Below are positions 36,376 to 43,794 of a stretch of 64,000 nt of DNA, one piece after another (position 1 is the first letter of the stretch; the number at the start of each line of letters is the position of its first letter). The translations under genes were made by a program, and so were the position numbers. The DNA comes from MPNP01 sp026710155 (lineage in GTDB: Bacteria > Pseudomonadota > Alphaproteobacteria > Rhodobacterales > Rhodobacteraceae). Under the pieces are notes generated by a model. It did not search any database. It worked only from the letters and a program-made list of their open reading frames with translations, and was not told the origin of the DNA. The stretch covers positions 1,178,001 through 1,242,000 of the forward strand of contig OZ241737.1 in NCBI GenBank assembly GCA_965200885.1. The letters are read 5' to 3'.

Positions 36376-36585
36376 ATGACTTACAATACTTCATTTAAAG
36401 AAAAATCACCAAGATTTAAATGGAAAATATTTGAATTATTTAAATAAATCCTTGAAAAAACCAGCCAATATATAATTGAATCATGGGTTAAAATAATAGA
36501 AAATAAAGAAGGATCAGCGGTTAATGCCAAAGAGAAAAATTGGCTAGGAGATTGGGTAAACAAGTATATAGTTCCCTATTGGTAA
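36376..36585 (+). pseudogene. Short frame interrupted by one stop codon
   Basis: From ATG 36376 the frame reads MTYNTSFKEKSPRFKWKIFE-LFK, TAA at 36445-36447, then ILEKTSQYIIESWVKIIENK...NWLGDWVNKYIVPYW and a stop at 36585. The second half has a natural composition (Lys, Trp, Ile) and suggests a gene of about 69 codons broken by one nonsense mutation. Divergent from the 88-aa gene. No similarity recognised. Confidence 0.35.
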
Positions 36586-36604
36586 TCAACAAGTCGAAGC
36601 ATCT

Positions 36605-37390
36605 TTACATAAGTGTAATTTCGCTTGATGGAATGGATAGTCTCTTTGTCAGAAGAGACCAGTTCCTCATTGTAGCCATGACTTCTTGAACGATTGCATG
36701 AGTACGCTCTTTCCCTACACGAAAGTAATTTGCCATACTCATCACGAGATTCAAATCATGAGAGCCTGAATCATAAGTCACAAAAACAATAAAAATGATG
36801 CTGTTTGATCTGAAATTCAGAACTGACTTGGAACCGAAAATGGTTTTTTGTCTGGAAATCTATTTAATTTGCTACATTTTTGGACTTATGGAACAGGCTC
36901 TCAGCCTTTCCCATTGGGGTGCAGCCATACCTGCCCGATCACTTAAAAAGTGATGTGTCGTCTGATAAACAAAATCGTATAGAACCCATACGATGAGCAT
37001 CAAATACACCTAGCAAATAGTCGGAACCCGTCAATGTTCGTACATTTTGTTTTTCCACTTTTGCTTGTAGTGCTTCACGACGTTGCATGGGTACGCTGCC
37101 TCATTGATCAGGAGCAGAATCCAAAAACAAGCCAAAATGGTCTCGATCATCAGGTGCGTATTGAGGGTCTGAAGTACAATCCTAGATCGGGACCAAGGGT
37201 CAGTAGGTGGGGTTTTCAACCATGCTTGATCATATTCGAATGAAAAAACCACCTCGCCGCTGGAGAGCCTAACACAAGCAGTTCCCATTAAATATGGATT
37301 ACTCATGCAACGTCAATGAGCACGGACCTGAATTACCTTTTGTGAATGTTTTTTTTCTTGCGATTAATTTACCCTCTTGGGTACACGTTT
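36605..37390 (-). pseudogene. Broken hipA toxin gene with an inserted inverted-repeat element
   Basis: HipA is a Ser/Thr kinase toxin partnered with the HTH antitoxin HipB. Three pieces on the minus strand can be read: an N-terminal part VVFSFEYDQAWLKTP (within 37306-37031), then in another frame TGSDYLLGVFDAHRMGSIRF (about 37030-36950), and a C-terminal part DLNLVMSMANYFRVGKERTH ending at a stop at 36605. Between the last two lies the 139-bp inverted-repeat element at 36762-36900, and the kinase core is deleted. The gene is dead. hipB just upstream is intact. Confidence 0.75.
36762..36900. repeat. Miniature inverted-repeat element, family 2 copy b (139 bp)
   Basis: Ends GAGCCTGAATCATAAGTC (36762-36779) and GACTTATGGAACAGGCTC (36883-36900) are imperfect 18-bp inverted repeats. 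Matches 19334-19462 in reverse complement. Lies between the recognisable parts of hipA, so it inserted into, or was left behind in, that gene. Confidence 0.8.
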
Positions 37391-37401
37391 TTTCGTATGA
37401 G

Positions 37402-37653
37402 TTAATTCGGCATCTTGCAAGCGTCGCCCCAATGGATTTTTGTCCCGAGTAGCAGTAAATCCTTTTCCAGTGCCAAACAAAACAATACACTCGCATATAC
37501 CCCAATTGTTACACCACTTTCACCATTCTTGACCCTGCGTAGCGTTACACGGCTGATGCCGGCACGTTCAGCAAGCGTCGTCGTTGTAATTTTTCTGCGC
37601 AATCTTGCGAGTTTTATGTTTTCACCTACAGATCTCAAAATATTTTCCAGCAT
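37402..37653 (-). CDS. HTH antitoxin/regulator, HipB-like (XRE family)
   Basis: An 83-aa protein with a helix-turn-helix: VGENIKLARLRRKITTTTLA followed by ERAGISRVTLRRVKNGESGV, then a short C-terminal tail. This is the HipB/XRE layout; HipB binds operators upstream of its own operon and neutralises HipA. hipA downstream is a wreck, so HipB survives as an orphan. A family 1 inverted-repeat element lies 65 bases upstream of its start and may have disturbed its promoter. Confidence 0.8.
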   Translation of the reverse strand: MLENILRSVGENIKLARLRRKITTTTLAERAGISRVTLRRVKNGESGVTIGVYASVLFCLALEKDLLLLGTKIHWGDACKMPN

Positions 37654-37717
37654 AGGTGAGATTATTACTTTTTCCTTGGCATGGCTCTAAGTTACGATGG
37701 TTAATATTCTATCTAAA

Positions 37718-37893
37718 TACCTATTTTCAGGTAGGGAACTTGTTAATATATCGAATTTCATTGGATTTTTTGTCTATGTCTTGAGGGGTTTGGAATTCGA
37801 TAGACAAAAATGTAAAGTATTGTACAGAGAAATATATTGGGAAATGCCGATTTCACCTATTTTCAGGGCACTCCAGGATACCTGAATAGTTAC
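37718..37893. repeat. Miniature inverted-repeat element, family 1 copy b (about 176 bp)
   Basis: Right end ACCTGAATAGTTAC at 37880-37893 is identical to that of copy a; the left end is eroded (CTATTTTCAGGT near 37721). Shares with the reverse complement of 4023-4202 stretches such as GAACTTGT-AATATATC, GATTTTTT-TCTAT, AATGTAAAG-ATTGTAC and CACCTATTTTCAGGGCACTC (one base different). Lies between hipB and the dnaA region. Confidence 0.78.
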
Positions 37894-38410
37894 AATATTA
37901 TACATTATATACAAGTTATTGAGGATGGGATTATTCTGTACGCAAATTAAGAATCATGTACATCAGGCTGACTGGATAAGTGAACAAGTGAGAATAAGAC
38001 AAGGAGTCAAACTATAAGGTTTCAGGTATAAACAAACCTCCAAGACTGGTACCAGAATTGTTCACAAATTTCAACTTGGTTGGTGATTCGGTTTAAAGGA
38101 TTTGGACTTTGCCAGATTCGAAAAAATACAATGTGAGTCGCTTCAAACTCCCTTTTGGCTTGGGTTTAAGTAGTGAATGGTCAATATTTTGACAGTTTGT
38201 CATGTCTCGAAAGAGAATTTTGGAAAATTATTTTTTACAGAAAAAATTGTTACCTATTCCAATGGTTCAATGCTCCCATTTCAAAAAGAAAATAGAGTAA
38301 TTCGGAGTATCGAATCCTGATCAAGCCAAGTAAGAATTTATAGAATGAGATTTACTTTGTAGGATTGAAAACATTAGAATTTGAAACCATAATAAAGGAT
38401 AAGAAAATTT
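37894..38410. other. Intergenic region upstream of the rhodanese-dnaA genes
   Basis: About 500 bases, A+T-rich. The chromosome origin is often near dnaA, so I looked for DnaA boxes (TTATNCACA). Only weak matches such as TTGTTCACA near 38055 were seen, so I do not call an origin. The rhodanese start at 38411 is preceded by AAAGGATAAG. No RNA gene was recognised. Confidence 0.35.
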
Positions 38411-38860
38411 ATGGTTGAATTGCCGAAACGAGATGTAGTTGATCAGGATCCAAAGACAGTTTGGGAGGGGCTAGTAGACAATCCTGATTCCGCCTTGATA
38501 GATGTAAGAACCCAGTCTGAATGGGCTTTTGTCGGGGTACCGGACCTGACTGAGTTGGGACGGAAACAGATAATGGTTGAATGGCTGACATTTCCTTCAA
38601 TGCAAATTAACCAGGATTTTTTTCACCAGGTTGAAGATCGATTCCAAGGTGAAATTCCTTCTACATTGTATTTTATTTGTCGTTCTGGATCCCGATCCAG
38701 AAGTGCGGCGGGTTTTATTGAAAATGAATTGGGCCAAAGAGGAAGAAACGTGAACTGTATAAATGTTTCCGAAGGTTTTGAGGGAGATCTCAGTCATGAA
38801 GGACATCGGGGTACAGTCAATGGATGGAAAGTTAAGGGTTTACCATGGAAACAGTCCTAG
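38411..38860 (+). CDS. Rhodanese-domain protein
   Basis: A 149-aa single-domain rhodanese. ALIDVRTQSEWAFVGVPDL is the CH2A-like start motif and YFICRSGSRSRSAAGF is the active-site loop with Cys90, which would carry a persulfide. The basic residues in the loop resemble those of alphaproteobacterial rhodaneses found beside dnaA. Ends 29 bases before dnaA and is probably cotranscribed with it. Partner or pathway unknown. Confidence 0.9.
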   Translation: MVELPKRDVVDQDPKTVWEGLVDNPDSALIDVRTQSEWAFVGVPDLTELGRKQIMVEWLTFPSMQINQDFFHQVEDRFQGEIPSTLYFICRSGSRSRSAAGFIENELGQRGRNVNCINVSEGFEGDLSHEGHRGTVNGWKVKGLPWKQS

Positions 38861-38889
38861 GGTTGAAAATCCGGAAAGGATTTTCGTAG

Positions 38890-40230
38890 GTGCAAAAAGA
38901 TTGGGAACAGGTCAGAACCAAACTCAAGTATTCCTTGGGATTGAACGTATTCAATAACTGGATTGAGGATATCAATCTCATATCCATAGACGGAGGCAGG
39001 GTCATCATTTCGGTTCCCAGTCGATTCACAGGCGAATATATAACCGAAAACTTCGGCAAGGAAATAATCGAGAGTTTCAAGAATGTTGGGTGCATTGTAA
39101 CCTCTGTAAAATATCAGGTCAGACCATCGGACACTTCCAGCCGCAAATCCATGGGGACCAACATCAAAACTGCTCAGAGCAGTTCATCGAAATCAGGAAT
39201 GAAACCAGACAAAAGATACACTTTTGAAAGATTTGTAGTTGGAGATGCCAACGGCAAGGCTCATATTGCCTCGTGGCAAATTGCCAATGAACATGAGGAA
39301 AATTCCAATTCCCTCTATTTGCACGGCAATGTGGGTTTGGGCAAAACACATTTGCTGCATGCCATTTTCTGGATGAAATTGTCAAAAAACACGAAACTCA
39401 AGCATAGCTTGCTTACCGGACAGCAATTTTCGGATTACTTCGTTGCTGCCACCAAACATGGCAAACTGTTGGAATTCAGGGAACGCATTCGGTCGGTGGA
39501 TGCGATATTCATTGATGACATTCAGTTGATTCATGGCAAAAAGGGAACAACACAGGAACTGGATCTGACCCTTGATACATTCATGAGCGAGGGCAAACTT
39601 GTTGTTGCCACAGGATTGAATACCATTGATGAAATGGACGAATTCGGCCTCAGAATAAAATCCCGATTGCAACATGGATTTGTAGAAAAACTTGAGTCAC
39701 CTGATTATGACCTTCGCCTGAGGATCCTGAAGCAGAAGTTGAAGGACCGACGGAGCAACAATTTTGATCTTCGCTTTGCGGACAATGTACTTGAGTTTGT
39801 TGCCGATAACATCTCGGGTGATATTCGAAAAATGGAAGGAGCCCTGCAAAGGTTGATCGTTACGGCTGGATATCTCAACTGCAAGACGATTACACTTGAT
39901 CTGGCAGAGGAAGCGATTACGGATCTGGTCAAGTTTACCAAGCCTCCAACGGTTGAAGAGATCATGAAAGCCGTTGCCGATTATCACGGGCTGAACCTGT
40001 CTGACCTTACCGGCCCAAAACGGGTTAGCAACGTGGTGCGAGCCAGGCAAATCGGTATTTATCTGTCAAATGAATTGACATCCAAGTCATTGCCGGATAT
40101 TGGAAGTTGTTTTGACAGGGATCGAACAACAATAATACATTCAATTAACAAGATAGAAGCGCTAAAAAGCAGGGATAAGGAATTGGAATATTCACTGGTA
40201 AAATTGCGCAGGGAATTGTTACAGGGTTAA
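38890..40230 (+). CDS. dnaA: Chromosomal replication initiator protein
   Basis: DnaA binds DnaA boxes at the origin and opens the duplex. The 446-aa protein has domain I (KYSLGLNVFNNWIEDI), a short linker, the AAA domain with Walker A HGNVGLGKTHLL (145-156), and IDDIQLIHGK as Walker B, and domain IV with the signature CFDRDRTTIIHSINKIE near the C-terminus. Start is GTG 38890. Followed by dnaN and recF, the classic order. Confidence 0.96.
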   Translation: MQKDWEQVRTKLKYSLGLNVFNNWIEDINLISIDGGRVIISVPSRFTGEYITENFGKEIIESFKNVGCIVTSVKYQVRPSDTSSRKSMGTNIKTAQSSSSKSGMKPDKRYTFERFVVGDANGKAHIASWQIANEHEENSNSLYLHGNVGLGKTHLLHAIFWMKLSKNTKLKHSLLTGQQFSDYFVAATKHGKLLEFRERIRSVDAIFIDDIQLIHGKKGTTQELDLTLDTFMSEGKLVVATGLNTIDEMDEFGLRIKSRLQHGFVEKLESPDYDLRLRILKQKLKDRRSNNFDLRFADNVLEFVADNISGDIRKMEGALQRLIVTAGYLNCKTITLDLAEEAITDLVKFTKPPTVEEIMKAVADYHGLNLSDLTGPKRVSNVVRARQIGIYLSNELTSKSLPDIGSCFDRDRTTIIHSINKIEALKSRDKELEYSLVKLRRELLQG

Positions 40231-40279
40231 AAATCATTATTTATTGAAAATAGTGATTTAAAAACTGGAGAACAAAAAG

Positions 40280-41395
40280 ATGAAATTTAGTATGGGGGTA
40301 GATGTATTGGACCAGGTGGCAACCCAGGTTCAATCGATAACTATCCAAAACGCAGTATCCCCTATTGATTCATTTGTACGTATTGAGGTGGGGACCTCAA
40401 CGGCTAAATTTACGACAACTGACAGAACTTGCGAACTTCAGGTTACAGCCTCCATATATGCCGAGCAGGAGGGCACGATAACTGTTTCAGCCAAAACACT
40501 TTCACAAATTGCCAAGGCACTTGAAAAATCCGAAACATGCAGTTTGGAATTTGATGCCGTAACCTTGAAACTGACAGTTACTTCCGGTTCTTCCTATTAC
40601 GAGTTGCAAACATTACCCGCCGAGGACTTCCCCGAATTGGCCAACGAGGAATTTGATGGTTCCTTCAGCATGGATGCCAATGATCTTATCAAACTCCTCG
40701 ATACGACAAAGTTTGCGATTTCCAGGGCTGACCAGAGAAAATATCTGAAAGGTGTTTTTCTGAATGTCGCCAAGAAAAAGGAAGAGGAGTGTTTTGATGC
40801 CGTGGCAACCGATGGTTTCAAAATGGCGCTTTATTCCGCTCCAAAACCGGAGAACATAGGTGATTTCAAGGGAGTGATTATTCCTGAAAAAACGGTCAAT
40901 ACAATTACCAGGTATTTTGAGCAAAAGGGATTGGTAACCATTCATTACACGGAACAGAAAATCCGGTTTGTCAGTGATGGCAAGCAGTTGACATCGCTTC
41001 TCATCAGTGGAGATTTTCCCTCGTACCACAGGTTGATCCCTCAGGATACCAATCTTGTTTTGTCCTTGAATGTAGAAGAACTGTTGCAGTCTTTAAGGAA
41101 AGTCCTTACCGTATCGTCTGATCCAAATGAGGCTGTCGTCCTGACCTTGACTCCTGACAAGCTTAAACTGAAGGTTACATCCATGGGAAGAGGCATAGCC
41201 GAAACGGAGATGCCTGTATCCTATCCCGGTGATACACTTGTCCTGAAGTTTGTATCCAGTCATCTCAGTGGTGCCCTGGAGGTATTGGGCAGTGGTATGG
41301 CTGTATTCACCATCAATGACGGAAGCACGGCAATCAAATTACGCAAGGAAGGTGATAGTAATACCTTGTTTGTGATTATGCCTCAAACCGTTTGA
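40280..41395 (+). CDS. dnaN: DNA polymerase III beta clamp
   Basis: Sliding clamp that tethers the polymerase to DNA. The 371-aa length and three similar sub-domains are normal; motifs include SKTLSQIAKALEKS-like AKTLSQIAKALEK, LPAEDFPELA, and the closing LRKEGDSNTLFVIMPQTV (usually ...YVVMPMR). Start ATG 40280 has GGAGAACAAAAAG upstream. Acts with the holA product at 2388-3401. Confidence 0.96.
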   Translation: MKFSMGVDVLDQVATQVQSITIQNAVSPIDSFVRIEVGTSTAKFTTTDRTCELQVTASIYAEQEGTITVSAKTLSQIAKALEKSETCSLEFDAVTLKLTVTSGSSYYELQTLPAEDFPELANEEFDGSFSMDANDLIKLLDTTKFAISRADQRKYLKGVFLNVAKKKEEECFDAVATDGFKMALYSAPKPENIGDFKGVIIPEKTVNTITRYFEQKGLVTIHYTEQKIRFVSDGKQLTSLLISGDFPSYHRLIPQDTNLVLSLNVEELLQSLRKVLTVSSDPNEAVVLTLTPDKLKLKVTSMGRGIAETEMPVSYPGDTLVLKFVSSHLSGALEVLGSGMAVFTINDGSTAIKLRKEGDSNTLFVIMPQTV

Positions 41396-41460
41396 TGCCG
41401 GGTCATTAAGTTTCACATTGGTTTGCTTGCTTGAACCTATTACAATTTAAATAACAAGAT

Positions 41461-42567
41461 TTGACTCCCTTCAATATCTCCAATTTAGGATTAAGGAATT
41501 TTCGCTGCTTTGATGGCCTGGATCTTGAAGACCTGAGACAAGTTGTTGTTCTTGTTGGTAAAAACGGTTCCGGCAAGACAACCATTCTTGAGGCATTGTC
41601 ACTATTCTCGCCTGGCAAGGGGTTGAGGAGTGCCCAGTCAGAAGACCTGAGGCCATATGGCTTGTCCATTCCATGGCGGGTCAAAGCATCATTTGAAGCC
41701 AATCCCGCCGAAATATTATGGCTGGAGACCCATCTTGGCGAGTTAAAGACAAGAAAAGTCCTGATCAATGACAAGCCATCACGTCAGATGGAGTTAAACA
41801 AAATCCTGAAGGTCATCTGGATTACTCCCTTGATGGATCGCTTGTGGACCGAGGGGCCAGAAGGTCGAAGGAAGTTTCTGGATCGCCTGGTCATGGGATT
41901 TTATCCCGAACACCCGACTTTGATCAACAAATATACCAGAGCTTTGCGGGAAAGAAACCTTTTGTTGAGGGAGCGAAACAACGAGCAATCATGGTTCAAT
42001 GCCTTAGAAGCACAAATGGCTAGTTTGACAGTACAAATTACCGAACATCGTCATGCAACTCTAAAACACCTCAATCATTTCCAATCTTTCAACTCGACCC
42101 TTTTTCCAGCTGCAACTCTTACCCTCTTTCATACTGAGCCAAAAAACGAAATACTGGACCTGACCAACGAAGATGTCATGAGGGAATGGTGGGCACAGCA
42201 CAGAAACAGGGATTTGACCGTCGGCAAGACATTGGAGGGGCCTCACAAGGCTGATTTGAAGGTTGTTCACTCACTTTCCGGCCGACCGGCCCAATCCTGT
42301 TCTACTGGTGAACAGAAACTGGTTCTTCTTTCAATTGTAATCGGTAATGCCAGGGCCATTGCCGAAACCTTTGGCAAACCACCCATATTGCTGTTTGATG
42401 AAGTGGTGGCTCATCTTGATCCCGAGCATCGAGCCGTTCTGATTGCTGAAATTGCCAACCTTCAATCCCAAATATTCATGACTGGAACAGAGGCTGACCT
42501 TTTTCCGGAAGTCTGTACTGACGCCTATTTTATCAATACGACTGACCTTACAAAAACTGACCGTTAA
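41461..42567 (+). CDS. recF: DNA repair and recombination protein RecF
   Basis: An SMC-like ATPase that helps load RecA at gaps. The 368-aa protein has NLGLRNFRCFDGLDL at the start, Walker A VGKNGSGKTTILEAL, the signature SCSTGEQKLVLLSIVIG and Walker B ILLFDEVVAHLD. Start appears to be TTG 41461. gyrB, the usual next gene, does not follow; insertion-sequence debris starts about 200 bases later. Confidence 0.94.
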   Translation: MTPFNISNLGLRNFRCFDGLDLEDLRQVVVLVGKNGSGKTTILEALSLFSPGKGLRSAQSEDLRPYGLSIPWRVKASFEANPAEILWLETHLGELKTRKVLINDKPSRQMELNKILKVIWITPLMDRLWTEGPEGRRKFLDRLVMGFYPEHPTLINKYTRALRERNLLLRERNNEQSWFNALEAQMASLTVQITEHRHATLKHLNHFQSFNSTLFPAATLTLFHTEPKNEILDLTNEDVMREWWAQHRNRDLTVGKTLEGPHKADLKVVHSLSGRPAQSCSTGEQKLVLLSIVIGNARAIAETFGKPPILLFDEVVAHLDPEHRAVLIAEIANLQSQIFMTGTEADLFPEVCTDAYFINTTDLTKTDR

Positions 42568-42740
42568 AGACCAATCAGGTCTCCCTAAATAAGTACACAA
42601 ACATGAAAATTATCAATTCCTGAAATATAACAGAACTAAACCTATTCGGGAAATAATGGTTGTGGTACCCTTCGTGCAAAAAACAGACCGATTAACTCAA
42701 TAGTAGGAATTATTCTATGTATAGCAATTTTAATTCCTTT

Positions 42741-43239
42741 AAAATGGGGATTATATACTTGTTTCCCCAACCCCTTTTATGGCTGATTCACGGTTGTTTG
42801 CCCGGGATTGAAAGCCCATGCGATTCCTGATGGTGGGTCGGCTTGAAAATACCCCGTCCACCTTCCGGCAGGGTAAAAGCCAGCACCACCGGCGCGGCGG
42901 GCCGTGGGTGAATCCCGCGGAAAGTCTTGTTTCCGGCTTTCCCCTTTCAGGTGGGACGAATTCCAGCCATCACTGCACTCCAAATGCGCATCAGGCCCTG
43001 CCGAGTCCGTCCGCGGACGCCGCCCGCCAAGGGAGTCTCCCACCACCGGGGGCCTGCCGGCAGCCCAGGGAATCGCGCAAGGCCTGGTCAACCGCCATAC
43101 TCCAACACATTCCCAACCTCTTCATCCACTCCTCGACATGGGTCTTTAAAGAAACATTCAACTGCACACGTTCCAAAGGGTTGGGATCAGTTTTTTTGCA
43201 TAACCCATCACCTTTGCGGGAAGTAATATCCTTTCCTCC
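42741..43239. other. G+C-rich degraded region of unknown origin
   Basis: A G+C-rich patch with open frames on both strands and none convincing. On the minus strand a stretch THVEEWMKRLGMCWSMAVDQ near 43150-43090 may come from a coding gene. Its composition resembles the IS and secreted-gene patches rather than the host genes. The motif AAAATGGGGATT at 42741 is shared with 34547. Confidence 0.35.
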
Positions 43240-43474
43240 AGATGACAACATGCTGGGGTGTTGAAAGGGTCAATGCCGTTCGACCTGATGGCACAAGATT
43301 CAGTTTTCCCCGTTCCTGGAAAAGTTTGGCAGAAATGGATTCCTTTGTCCGGATGTCGACATAGGCATCAATCACTCGGACCGGATTGTCGGCAGCCACA
43401 ATTCGTCCAGGCCCGGCGGGAACAATTCCGCCGTATTTCGGTACCGGACTTTCTGGTAACCTCGTTTCGGCATT
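43240..43474 (-). mobile_element. Possible IS1182-family transposase N-terminal remnant
   Basis: From ATG 43474 (minus) the frame reads MPKRGYQKVRYRNTAELFPP-GLDEL, and in a shifted frame IVAADNPVRVIDAYVDIRTK. The pairing of LFP..LD with E/ADNPVRVIDAFVD is typical of the start of IS1182-type transposases. The remainder is lost or unrecognisable. It abuts the family 3 inverted-repeat element, whose end is 7 bases away. Confidence 0.5.
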
Positions 43475-43480
43475 GTGCAA

Positions 43481-43693
43481 CAGAGCTATCGCTTTTGAAA
43501 TCTTACAAGGATATCCGTATCAACAAGTAGCCTTTTCGGGTAGTTCAGACAACAAATGACTGCCCTTGATACAAATATTTCGAACAAAACGGTGACAAAC
43601 CTACTATTTCTGCTCCCAATCAGGTTTGTGATCAATGGATTCTCAAAAAAGACAAATGAAATCACTCAAACAATTTCAAAATCGATAGCCCTG
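43481..43693. repeat. Inverted-repeat element, family 3 copy b (213 bp)
   Basis: Left end CAGAGCTATCGCTTTTGAAA (43481-43500) and right end TTTCAAAATCGATAGCCCTG (43674-43693) form an imperfect inverted repeat of about 20 bp. Aligns in reverse complement with parts of 18323-18717, including CCCAATCAGGTTTG and TATTTCGAACAAA. This is the shorter, cleaner version of the element. Confidence 0.78.
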
Positions 43694-43794
43694 CTTGATC
43701 ATTAGTAATGGAAATGATCGATTTTGGGTAAATTACTCAAATAAGGACCGATAAAATTTACTGAATATTAACGACCGGTTCTGGAATTCATTGT

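Noticed and set aside
37697..37885. Open frame within the family 1 inverted-repeat element
   Set aside because: The other copy of the element has stops in the matching frame, so the frame is not conserved and is likely chance.
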